DNA from: Affinundibacterium baiyunense | GTDB taxonomy: Bacteria > Pseudomonadota > Gammaproteobacteria > Burkholderiales > Burkholderiaceae_D | Direction: 5' to 3' | Assembly: GCF_018139645.1 (NCBI RefSeq) | Contig: NZ_JAGSPM010000006.1 | Coordinates: forward strand, 1-64,000 | Length of the DNA: 64,000 bases | Part shown: piece after piece, positions 1 to 8,092 of the stretch | Layout: each line of letters starts with the position of its first letter | How positions within the stretch are numbered: the first letter of the stretch is position 1 | Notes under the pieces: generated by a model | The model's input: the letters and a program-made list of their open reading frames with translations, nothing else | Database searches by the model: none | What the model was told of the DNA's origin: nothing | Position numbers and translations under genes: made by a program

Positions 1-30
1 TACATTCACTACTATAATCATGAGCGAATC

Positions 31-79
31 AAACTAAAACTAAAAGGGCTGAGTCCTGTTCAATACAGAAATCAGCCCT
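31..79 (-). terminator. Likely intrinsic terminator downstream of the TPR lipoprotein gene
   Basis: Arms AGGGCTGA (45-52) and TCAGCCCT (72-79) pair perfectly, with an inner CTGT/ACAG stem. On the minus strand the hairpin is followed by a T-rich run (44-31). It lies about 155 bases after the stop of the minus-strand lipoprotein gene. Nothing else is recognised in bases 1-233. Confidence 0.5.
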
Positions 80-233
80 CCTATGCATAACTAACAAACT
101 GTCCAACTATTTGGGGTCACTTCACAAGTTTGGCAGTTTTTTGTTTATCAACGAACACCAGCGAATACTCGAACACTAGGACACACTAAGCAATGATGGC
201 CTAGTCTCCTGAGATAGTCAGAAGTCGAACATC

Positions 234-1403
234 CTATTGGTTCACATTGAGTGCATTCAGATAATTCAGTTTAGCGGCATATAAGGCATAGTCTTTTTGA
301 TTGATGCTATTTTGTTTAGCTAAATTCAGTTCTTTTTCCGCATCAGCTAATTCACCTAGGCGAAAGTGCGCTAAACCGAGCCAGAAATGAAACTCATGAT
401 AATCCGGCGCACGTTTTAGTTCTCTTTGAAACATCGCCTTCGCCGCGACAAAATCGTTTTTATTCATCGCCGCCAAACCTAATTGGAAGAAGTGAAACGG
501 TGGGTGCGGTTGCAAGTCCAATAGCCGTTGGCTTAATTGCGAGGCTTCCGCCACGCGATTAAGATTATTCAGTGCTTGTACCATGTTTGACATAGTCACC
601 AAATTCTTAGGGTTAAGGATCAACGCTGTGCTTAGCGCACGATAGCCTTGCTCGTGATAGTTGCGTTGCATGTAGATCACGCCTAGCGTGTTATAGGCCG
701 CAGCAAATTGATCATCTGCTTGAATTGCCGCCCGCGCAGACCAATATGCTTGGTTGTAATCCTTGCGCACTAGCGCTTCCGCTGCGCGATTATTCATGAA
801 CATGGCAACGATGGTATTTTCATCGATTTCTATCGAGCGCAAATTGGCGGCCTCACCACGTTGCAAGAAATCGACCACCATGGTTTCTGGCCCAGTACTA
901 TCGTTATAGAGTTTTAGTCTTTTTTGTCCAAGCACGACGTTGACGTGTTCACTCGCAAAATAGAGTTCACCGGCACGACTCCATTCCTCCTCCAGAAATA
1001 CTTTTTGATAGCTCGTCGTTAATCCCATTGCCTTCGCGAACGCCGCGGTCATAATTACTAAGGATAAGCAATTGCCAGATCGAGACTCAAAAGTGTCTGA
1101 GGCATTGCGGGTGTAACTCGCATCGTAACGTAATTGCAGTTTGCCCTCATCGTAGAGCGCCATATACAGAGCACGTTGGTCGCTGTGTATTCTTGATTGT
1201 TTACGGATTTCACGATCAAGAAATTGTTGCATCGAGGGACTAAGCTGGAAGATACTCTCGGCACTGACAAGATCGGTAGGTGCAGCGAACAGCTCGTCAT
1301 GAAACAGATTGTCGTTGGTCAGTGCCACTGGCTTGGTCACACATCCACCGATCAGCAACAACTGGCTACAACACAATACGATACGTATCAAAAAACTTCG
1401 CAT
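234..1403 (-). CDS. Lipoprotein with transglutaminase-like domain and TPR repeats
   Basis: A 389-residue envelope protein. The N-terminus has a signal peptide ending in a lipobox (LLLIGGC), so Cys21 should be lipidated. Residues about 90-165 resemble a transglutaminase-like fold: SRSGNC could carry the nucleophilic Cys and SEHVNVVL the His, but the third catalytic residue was not assigned. From about residue 205 to the end there are tetratricopeptide repeats (AYNTLGVIYMQ, HFWLGLAHFRLGELADA), which usually mediate protein binding. It stands alone, with a terminator-like hairpin downstream. The partner and any enzymatic activity are unknown. The lipoprotein and TPR calls are firm; the transglutaminase-like call is moderate. 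Confidence 0.75.
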   Translation of the reverse strand: MRSFLIRIVLCCSQLLLIGGCVTKPVALTNDNLFHDELFAAPTDLVSAESIFQLSPSMQQFLDREIRKQSRIHSDQRALYMALYDEGKLQLRYDASYTRNASDTFESRSGNCLSLVIMTAAFAKAMGLTTSYQKVFLEEEWSRAGELYFASEHVNVVLGQKRLKLYNDSTGPETMVVDFLQRGEAANLRSIEIDENTIVAMFMNNRAAEALVRKDYNQAYWSARAAIQADDQFAAAYNTLGVIYMQRNYHEQGYRALSTALILNPKNLVTMSNMVQALNNLNRVAEASQLSQRLLDLQPHPPFHFFQLGLAAMNKNDFVAAKAMFQRELKRAPDYHEFHFWLGLAHFRLGELADAEKELNLAKQNSINQKDYALYAAKLNYLNALNVNQ

Positions 1404-1607
1404 AATCGCCCATCCAAATTCTTGTGATGAAGATTTGCAGAATAGCTTTTGATTCTGTTACTAGCAAGTTGTTCTTGATCTGGGATGGATGTATTGCGCT
1501 TATTCTTTACTTTTATTGATTAATTCACACAGCGGGGCGAGATCGACGCAACTCGAATAGCATTGTGATGCGCAGAATCTAGCATCGTTCTCGCCCAAAG
1601 GATGTGC

Positions 1608-2246
1608 TTAGTAAGCTAGAGTGAATCGTTGCTTGAGGTGTTGTGGATGCTCTAATTCATCCACCATCGCCACCGCATAGTCTTCTACCGAAATATGGCT
1701 CTTGCCGTCTGCGTCGGTAAGAAGTTGATCTTTGCCGAGGCGAAATTGAGCAGTGCGTTGCCCCGGCGCGATCACGCCTGCGGGACTCAGCATAGTCCAG
1801 TTCAGTTCTGTCTCTGCGCGCAGTAAATTCAAAGCTTGACGCGCACCTTCTGCAGTTGCTTTATAAGCTGCAGGAAATTCAGGTGTATCAATTAACTGCA
1901 AACCTGGTGCGATTTCGAGTGAGCCAGCACCACCAACTACCAGCAAACGCGGCACTTTGGCCGACTTACTTGCTTGAATAATATTCTTGATGCCAGATAC
2001 ATAGTAATCAAGTGTATTCGCTTGCGCATGCCCGCTAAATGCGCTGATCACCGCATCGAAATTGACAAGCTGTGTGCGCAAGCTCGCTAAATCTTGTACG
2101 TCGGTCGCTTCAACGCGCAAGTTTTCTTGTGCCGCTAATTTGGCTGGCTGGCTGATGAATGCCGTGACTTGATGTCCGCGGCTAAGTAATTCTTGGCGTA
2201 ATGCGGAACCAATAAAGCCTGACGCGCCGATGAGTGCGATATTCAT
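1608..2246 (-). CDS. NAD(P)-binding oxidoreductase, NmrA/SDR-like
   Basis: A 212-residue protein beginning MNIALIGASGFIGSAL, the GxxGxxG dinucleotide-binding loop of an atypical short-chain dehydrogenase. The conserved core continues with DVQDLASL and VVGGAGSLE. It matches the NAD(P)H-binding family often annotated as putative NADH-flavin reductase (YwnB-like); the substrate is unknown. It is divergent from a LysR regulator starting at 2498, and LysR regulators usually control the adjacent divergent gene. The start ATG ends at 2246. Confidence 0.8.
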   Translation of the reverse strand: MNIALIGASGFIGSALRQELLSRGHQVTAFISQPAKLAAQENLRVEATDVQDLASLRTQLVNFDAVISAFSGHAQANTLDYYVSGIKNIIQASKSAKVPRLLVVGGAGSLEIAPGLQLIDTPEFPAAYKATAEGARQALNLLRAETELNWTMLSPAGVIAPGQRTAQFRLGKDQLLTDADGKSHISVEDYAVAMVDELEHPQHLKQRFTLAY

Positions 2247-2361
2247 GATGAAGTCCTTGTTAAGTCGTAGATGTATGGAGAATTTGTGCTCGTCTGTATT
2301 ACAGAACTCAGCATGGGACGCAGTATGGGCGAATTAATTGACTAGATAAACCACTAAATCT

Positions 2362-2373
2362 ACAATTAATTGT
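2362..2373. promoter_or_regulatory. 12-bp palindrome in the divergent oxidoreductase/LysR promoter region
   Basis: ACAATTAATTGT is a perfect palindrome, and its core AATTAATTG also occurs about 30 bases upstream (2332-2340). Both lie in the 251-base divergent promoter region, so they are candidate LysR-type operator sequences. This rests on position and symmetry only. Confidence 0.3.
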
Positions 2374-2497
2374 TCTCAATTTCTTATCAATGATGATTCG
2401 ATTTTGAAATCTGAAACGGATGAAGTGACTTCTGTCGTTGCAATCTCCAAAGAAGCAAACATTCAAACCACAAATAAACCACAAATACGGAGCCATC

Positions 2498-3412
2498 ATG
2501 CCGACTCTCGATCAAATTGATCTCAATGCGCTCGGAATTTTCGACGCGGTGGTCGAAGCAGGCAGCTTTACTGCAGCGGCACATCGATTGAATGTGGCGA
2601 AGGCAAAAATCAGCGTGCAAATTGCACGTCTAGAACAGCAATTGGGCACCGCTTTATTCACCCGCACCACGCGACGACTGAGTCTAACTGATGCCGGGCG
2701 TCAACTGCATGAACAATGCCAACCGGCTCTATTGGGATTGCAAGATGCGATCTTACAAGTGGGGGCAGCGAATAAGGCGCTGACGGGAGTGTTAAGAATT
2801 GCGACCAGCGTCATGCATGCCAGTCAATCCTTGGCACCAGCAGTGGCGCGCTTTGCATCCTTACATCCCGACTTGCGTATTGATTTGCGCAGTAACGACC
2901 GCATTAGTGATCTAGTCACTGATGGCATCGATTTATCGTTTCGTATGGGTTGGCTGCGTGATTCTTCACAGCGGGCGATTAAGTTGAGCGAGTTTGATCA
3001 AATCTTACTAGCTGCACCTGCCTATTTGAAAAAACATGGGCATCCTCAATTACCACAAGACTTGCGCAATCATGCCTGGATTGCTTTAAACCTTTTGCCC
3101 ACGCCATTAACTTGGCAGTTCAGTCATGTCGATGGCGAGATGCAGACGGTACATATGCGGTCCCGCTTACAAGTTGATGCGCCAAGTAGTTTATTGGCTT
3201 TGTTGCAGCAAGGTGCGGGGATTTCGGTGATGGATTCAATGAGTGCAAAATCAGAAATGCAGACTGGGAAGTTACAACAGTTACTGCCCGAATGGCGGCT
3301 ACCATCCGGTGGCATTTATGCAGTATTACCACCGGGTCGTCATGTGCCACACAAGGTGAGAGCATTTATTGATTTTTATCGGGAACAGCTACAAGACTAT
3401 AGCGCGAGTTAA
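2498..3412 (+). CDS. LysR-family transcriptional regulator
   Basis: A 304-residue regulator with an N-terminal winged HTH (LNALGIFDAVVEAGSFTAAAHRLN, cut here to its ends: LNALGIF...AAAHRLN, then KISVQIARLEQQLG) and a C-terminal LysR substrate-binding domain from about residue 90. The ATG at 2498 is chosen because the HTH starts immediately after it; an in-frame ATG at 2438 would add 20 unrelated residues. It is divergent from the NAD(P)-binding oxidoreductase, the most likely target. The effector is unknown. Its length is typical for the family. Confidence 0.85.
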   Translation: MPTLDQIDLNALGIFDAVVEAGSFTAAAHRLNVAKAKISVQIARLEQQLGTALFTRTTRRLSLTDAGRQLHEQCQPALLGLQDAILQVGAANKALTGVLRIATSVMHASQSLAPAVARFASLHPDLRIDLRSNDRISDLVTDGIDLSFRMGWLRDSSQRAIKLSEFDQILLAAPAYLKKHGHPQLPQDLRNHAWIALNLLPTPLTWQFSHVDGEMQTVHMRSRLQVDAPSSLLALLQQGAGISVMDSMSAKSEMQTGKLQQLLPEWRLPSGGIYAVLPPGRHVPHKVRAFIDFYREQLQDYSAS

Positions 3413-3521
3413 TGCCCGGCCGAATTATGAATTAGTGATGCGCTTTATGTCCTCATTCTTCGTGGGCAGAGATGTGATTTGTTCTACGTCCCTGCCTCAT
3501 TTTAGTGCTTAGCATCACTTT

Positions 3522-4559
3522 CTAGCGCGTATGCTCAAGTCGTTTATGTTTCAATGAGGACCAAAACGACGCCACGATGAATGCAACGCCAATCAATCCG
3601 GTAAAGATTTCTGGAATATGGAATTTCATACTTGCAAACATGATTAAGGCTAAAATACCAATCGCATAATGTGCACCATGTTCAAGATAAACATACTCTT
3701 CGAGTGTGCCTTGGCGCACTAAATACACAGTCATTGAACGAACAAACAAAGCACCGATTGCTAGTCCCAACATAATAATGACCACGTCGCTGGTGATAGC
3801 AAATGCACCTATCACGCCATCAAATGAGAACGACGCGTCGAGCACTTCTAAATATAAAAAGCCACCAATTCCTCCAGTTTTTACAACTGCGCCGACATTG
3901 ACATCTGTTGCTTCTTCTTTTTCTAGCAAGCTGCTAATGAAGTCAACACCAACGTACACGATGATGCCCCACACTCCCGACAACAAGACAGCATATTGTT
4001 GGGAAGCTTCGACCAAACTGACGCTACTAACCACGACACCAAGTGCAATCAACACGGGGATGGAGCCGATACGACCAAAGCTGGCGATTTTGGCTTCAAC
4101 ATTGCCAAGCCAGTGCATTTCTTTTTCGTCATCCAACAAGAAATTGAGAAATACCAGCAATAAGAAAACACCACCAAAAGCAGCTACTTCAGCATGATGA
4201 TTAATCAAATGTGTGGAGAATTCTTTAGGATTGTCGATCGCTAGGTTCCAAACTTCAGCCAGCCCCAAATCCGCAGCCACGGCCACGATCACCAGAGGGA
4301 AAACCAAGCGCATACCAAAAACCGCGATGATAATACCCACTGTTAAAAACAGAGTTTGCCAAAACGCATCCCAATTTTTTAAGACAGAAGCATTGACGAC
4401 GGCATTATCAAATGACAGCGAGATTTCTAATATCGCCAAAATCATCGCAATACCAAGCGCACTGGCTGCCGCAGTGACACCGCCATGGGTGTAACCCCAA
4501 TAGGTTGCGATGCCTAAGCAAATCAGAGAAATAAGAATAGATAATCGAAAATGTTGCAT
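3522..4559 (-). CDS. DUF475/TerC-superfamily integral membrane protein
   Basis: A 345-residue polytopic membrane protein with about eight hydrophobic segments. The family-typical acidic membrane motif EISLSFDNAVVNA appears at about residues 45-57, and a second copy, LDASFSFDGVIGAFA, at about 240. This duplicated pattern is characteristic of TerC-like proteins (DUF475 branch), which are linked to metal-ion handling and tellurite resistance. No ter genes lie nearby, so the substrate cannot be inferred. It is separated from nasA by 156 bases and probably transcribed independently. Confidence 0.8.
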   Translation of the reverse strand: MQHFRLSILISLICLGIATYWGYTHGGVTAAASALGIAMILAILEISLSFDNAVVNASVLKNWDAFWQTLFLTVGIIIAVFGMRLVFPLVIVAVAADLGLAEVWNLAIDNPKEFSTHLINHHAEVAAFGGVFLLLVFLNFLLDDEKEMHWLGNVEAKIASFGRIGSIPVLIALGVVVSSVSLVEASQQYAVLLSGVWGIIVYVGVDFISSLLEKEEATDVNVGAVVKTGGIGGFLYLEVLDASFSFDGVIGAFAITSDVVIIMLGLAIGALFVRSMTVYLVRQGTLEEYVYLEHGAHYAIGILALIMFASMKFHIPEIFTGLIGVAFIVASFWSSLKHKRLEHTR

Positions 4560-4715
4560 ACTTGTTTAGTCCAAATAGAAAAGTCCGACGCATGTGAGGT
4601 CGGACAGAAAATGAACTGCGAGAGTGCCACACAATGGGATGCTGGTGCAAGCTGTAATCAACCGATGGTGGGATAAAAAAGCAGAATTTGACTTAGAAGT
4701 TTAATCATTAGAAGT

Positions 4716-7490
4716 TTAATCAGTAAGCGCGGCCTCGCGCACGAACTGCTTTAGTTGAGGTATGCAAGATCCGCAATTGGTACCACACGCTAAAGTTTGC
4801 TGTAAGTGACTTAGCCGTTGTTTCTCATCTCCGTTATGTGAGCTTAGCGAATGTTTGATTTGTTGCGCCTTGATATTGAAACATGTACACACGACTTGAT
4901 TTTCTTGTTGAGTACTTGAGCCCCTGCCAATGGCGGGCTGAGATCGGGCGAGCAAGGTGGGAGTAATCGTTAGCGGTTCTTCATCTAATAGCAATTGTTT
5001 GAGCCAATTTTCTGCTGCAATATCGCCTGCTAAAGAAAAACCTGCAATACATTTTTGCGGAAGTGTAGTTTGTTTTGACTCAACCAAAATCTTGCGCCCA
5101 GTCCCACGTTTGATATCGTCGTATTGCAAGACAAATTCGCCATGCAAGCCAAGTAGGCGTTCAATCGCGTGTATAAGTTCCGCTGCAACCGCAATGCTAT
5201 GCGCAGCACGAAATAATAGAGCTTGACGCTCGCGTCCAAATAGCACACAACTCGCGTAAGTGAAGTGGGGATAATAGCGGCGTAGCGCTTGTTGTACATT
5301 CAAGATCTGCGAGGAATCAACCCAAGCACAAGCAAGAAATTGCCATACCAAGTCAACTTTGGCGATTTTAACCGTGCTGTGTTTTAGCTCAGGCTGTTTG
5401 GAAATAGGATCAAAGCGCGGATTGCATAAGCTATTCACACCGAATAAGGCATGATTCGCTTGGCTACCCGAGACAAATTCTTCGCCCCAATGCATAGCAA
5501 TAAAGCTCTGCCCAGTCTTGAGTTGCTCACTCGCTTTCGCGATCAGGATTTGTGTCCCTCGCTGATTACTGACCTCGACAAAATCACCATCATTGATGAA
5601 GCGGCGTAGCATATCTTGGCTTGCCATTTCTATGCATGGTTCGGGCGCATGCGCATACAGTTGGGCGACCAAACCGGTGCGACTCATGCCATGCCATTGA
5701 TCGCGCAGGCGTCCAGTATTTAAGGCGAATGGATGACGAGGCGTGATCTTTTCTGCAGGTGCTGCATAACTGCAATTGATAAAACGCGCTTTGCCATTCG
5801 TGGTGGCAAATAGACGGTCTTGATATAGACGATTTTTACCTGCTGTGGCACCCGTAGGAAATGGCCATTGTTGCGGTCCATTTTCTTCTAACCATGCATA
5901 CGATAAACCGGTGATGTCGAGATCACGCCCCGCCGTACTATCACGGTGCTCATTCCAAATGGCCTCAGGATGATCGTAAGTAAAATCGGGCTTTGTTTTA
6001 TTTAATTTCTTTGCTAATTTCTGCGCAAACAGGGTGGCGATTTGCCAATCATGGCGGGCTTCGCCAAGTGCTGGTATCGCTGCACGCACACGTGAGATTC
6101 TGCGTTCAGAGTTGGTTACGGTGCCGGATTTTTCTGACCAGGTCGAAGCAGCCAAAAGTACATCGGCATACGCCACCGTCGCGGTGTTGTGATATGCCTC
6201 TTGCACGATCACCAGCTCGGCTTTTTCCAATGCTGTGCGTATTAAATTTTGATCTGGCATCGATTGCGCTGGGTTAGTGCAAACGATCCAGATGATTTTG
6301 ATTTCACCAGTGCGCACAGCTTCAAATAATTCGACTGCGGTTTTGCCGGGTTGATCAGATACGCTAGGAATATTCCACAGTGCAGCGACTTCAGCTCTAT
6401 GTTCGGAATTACTCAGGTCACGATGCGCTGACAGTAAATTTGCCATACCACCTACTTCACGCCCACCCATCGCATTCGGTTGTCCAGTTAACGAGAAAGG
6501 GCCTGCACCGGGTTTGCCGATTTGCCCTGTCGCCAGATGCAGATTAATCAAGGCACTGTTTTTGGCTGTACCTGCGCTCGACTGATTTAAGCCTTGGCAA
6601 TACAGTGATAGCGCCGCTTTGCTTTGCCCAAACCAACGCGCAGCTTGGACCAAATCTTTTTCAGCGATGCCGCAAATTTGCGCAGTAAATGCGGGCGTAA
6701 AATCACGCACGGTTTGTTTGAGTTCAGCAAAACCTTCAGTATGTTCTGCGATAAATTGGGTATCGATTAAATCTTCCCATAAACACAAATGCAACATGCC
6801 GTGAAACAGCGCCACATCAGTGCCGGGCAAAATCGCCAGATGCAAATCAGCGTCTCGAGCGGTATCGGTACGACGCGGATCAACTACGATGACTTTGAGA
6901 GCGGGATTGTTCTCACGCGCCTGTTCTATGCGGCGATATAAAATCGGATGGGCATACGCTGTATTCGAACCAGCGATGAAAATTAAATCTGAGAGTTCAA
7001 TGTCTGCATAACTGCAAGGTGGCGCATCGGCACCCAAACTTTGCTTATAGCCAGCGACTGCGCTTGACATACAGAGTCGTGAATTGCTGTCGATATTATT
7101 GGTACCTATCAGGCCCTTTGCTAGCTTGTTGAAAACGTAGTAATCCTCGGTCAGTAACTGGCCGGAGATGTAGAAGCCGACACTATCTGCACCATGCGTT
7201 TGTATGCAATCCGCAAATTTATCTGCCAACGTTTCTAAACAAACATCCCAATCCACAGGCTGTCTTTCCTGATTGCGTGCAGTACGCATTTCTGGATACA
7301 GCGCGCGTACTTGCTGTTGCAATAGTGGCTGAGCCGTCAAATGTAAATTACTACCCTTGCTGCACAGTTTGCCAAAATTCGCAGGATGCGCCGGATCGCC
7401 ACGCACACCGATAACTTGAGCGCCATCGGATTCGATGATCACACCGCAACCAACGCCGCAATAGCAACAAGTAGATTTGGTTTCTAGCAT
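4716..7490 (-). CDS. nasA: Assimilatory nitrate reductase, molybdopterin catalytic subunit with C-terminal [2Fe-2S] domain
   Basis: A 924-residue cytoplasmic enzyme reducing nitrate to nitrite. The N-terminus binds [4Fe-4S] through CCYCGVGCGV plus LCSKG near residue 43. A molybdopterin oxidoreductase core follows, with the probable Mo-ligand Cys in SRLCMSSA (about residue 140), then a molydopterin dinucleotide-binding domain at about 585-700. The tail ends in a BFD-type [2Fe-2S] domain (VVCTCFN then CGTNCGSC, about 870-915), typical of proteobacterial NasA. It is last in the nrtABD-nirBD-nasA cluster, 34 bases after nirD, so its nitrite feeds NirBD. No separate NasC-like flavoprotein or siroheme synthase gene is present in the window. 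Confidence 0.95.
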   Translation of the reverse strand: MLETKSTCCYCGVGCGVIIESDGAQVIGVRGDPAHPANFGKLCSKGSNLHLTAQPLLQQQVRALYPEMRTARNQERQPVDWDVCLETLADKFADCIQTHGADSVGFYISGQLLTEDYYVFNKLAKGLIGTNNIDSNSRLCMSSAVAGYKQSLGADAPPCSYADIELSDLIFIAGSNTAYAHPILYRRIEQARENNPALKVIVVDPRRTDTARDADLHLAILPGTDVALFHGMLHLCLWEDLIDTQFIAEHTEGFAELKQTVRDFTPAFTAQICGIAEKDLVQAARWFGQSKAALSLYCQGLNQSSAGTAKNSALINLHLATGQIGKPGAGPFSLTGQPNAMGGREVGGMANLLSAHRDLSNSEHRAEVAALWNIPSVSDQPGKTAVELFEAVRTGEIKIIWIVCTNPAQSMPDQNLIRTALEKAELVIVQEAYHNTATVAYADVLLAASTWSEKSGTVTNSERRISRVRAAIPALGEARHDWQIATLFAQKLAKKLNKTKPDFTYDHPEAIWNEHRDSTAGRDLDITGLSYAWLEENGPQQWPFPTGATAGKNRLYQDRLFATTNGKARFINCSYAAPAEKITPRHPFALNTGRLRDQWHGMSRTGLVAQLYAHAPEPCIEMASQDMLRRFINDGDFVEVSNQRGTQILIAKASEQLKTGQSFIAMHWGEEFVSGSQANHALFGVNSLCNPRFDPISKQPELKHSTVKIAKVDLVWQFLACAWVDSSQILNVQQALRRYYPHFTYASCVLFGRERQALLFRAAHSIAVAAELIHAIERLLGLHGEFVLQYDDIKRGTGRKILVESKQTTLPQKCIAGFSLAGDIAAENWLKQLLLDEEPLTITPTLLARSQPAIGRGSSTQQENQVVCTCFNIKAQQIKHSLSSHNGDEKQRLSHLQQTLACGTNCGSCIPQLKQFVREAALTD

Positions 7491-7524
7491 CGCATTTAAC
7501 CTTGATCGTGGGCGTTGATAGACG

Positions 7525-7869
7525 TTAAGAATCGATCGCTAAAGTGAGCAATTCCCGCGTACATAAATACACTTGATCGGCTTCCACTTTGACACTAAAT
7601 TTTTGCGTACAACCTTCGTCAGGTGACACTGCGCAACCAGTTGGTAATTCGATATTCCAGTTGTGCAAAGGGCAGGCGACTTTTTCACCGAAGACGATGC
7701 CTTGCGATAAGGGGCCGCCTTTGTGTGGACACTTATCCAATAATGCGAAGACTTTGTCTTCCTTGTTTCTGAAGACGGCGACATCGGTTTGCGCTTGTCG
7801 TTTGACGATACGCGCACCGAGGACGGGAATGTCGTCTATGTGACAGATGACTTGCCATTCTTTGGACAT
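7525..7869 (-). CDS. nirD: Nitrite reductase (NADH) small subunit
   Basis: A 114-residue Rieske-fold protein, partner of NirB in reducing nitrite to ammonia. Both Rieske ligand pairs are visible: CPHKGG (about residue 47) and CPLHNW (about 66). It could therefore bind a [2Fe-2S] cluster, unlike E. coli NirD, which lacks the ligands. The gene is separated from nirB by 223 bases that hold a REP-pair element, unusual for two subunits of one enzyme. nasA follows after 34 bases. Confidence 0.93.
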   Translation of the reverse strand: MSKEWQVICHIDDIPVLGARIVKRQAQTDVAVFRNKEDKVFALLDKCPHKGGPLSQGIVFGEKVACPLHNWNIELPTGCAVSPDEGCTQKFSVKVEADQVYLCTRELLTLAIDS

Positions 7870-7891
7870 GGGTTTTCCTTTGTTTTAGGTT

Positions 7892-8051
7892 CCCTTCTCC
7901 CACAAGCGGGAGAAGGGCTAGGGATGAGGGCGCTTGGAGTGCTGCAGACAAAATCACAATTCATACAGGCAACTGATGCAAGTGCTTTGAATTAAGTCTT
8001 TGCGTTGTTGAACCGCCCTCACCCCAACCCTCTCCCGCTTGCGGGAGAGGG
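7892..8051 (-). repeat. REP-pair (BIME-like) element, copy 1, between nirB and nirD
   Basis: Two imperfectly matching hairpin units face each other. Unit A (7892-7917) has a CCCTTCTCCC/GGGAGAAGGG stem and a tail GGGATGAGGG. Unit B (8028-8051) has an 11-bp CCCTCTCCCGC/GCGGGAGAGGG stem with a 2-base loop and, in the transcript, a tail TTGGGGTGAGGG. Read on the transcribed (minus) strand, the order is nirB stop, 41 bases, B, spacer of about 80 bases, A, 22 bases, nirD start. Two further copies occur at 39655-39817 and 50709-50873. Confidence 0.9.
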
Positions 8052-8092
8052 TGCTTGTTATCGAAATCGATTCATAAATGGTATTTTGAGAA

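Noticed and set aside
4957-5226. Plus-strand frame within nasA, and similar ones in nirB and nrtB
   Set aside because: All lie opposite conserved catalytic sequence with no independent signals.
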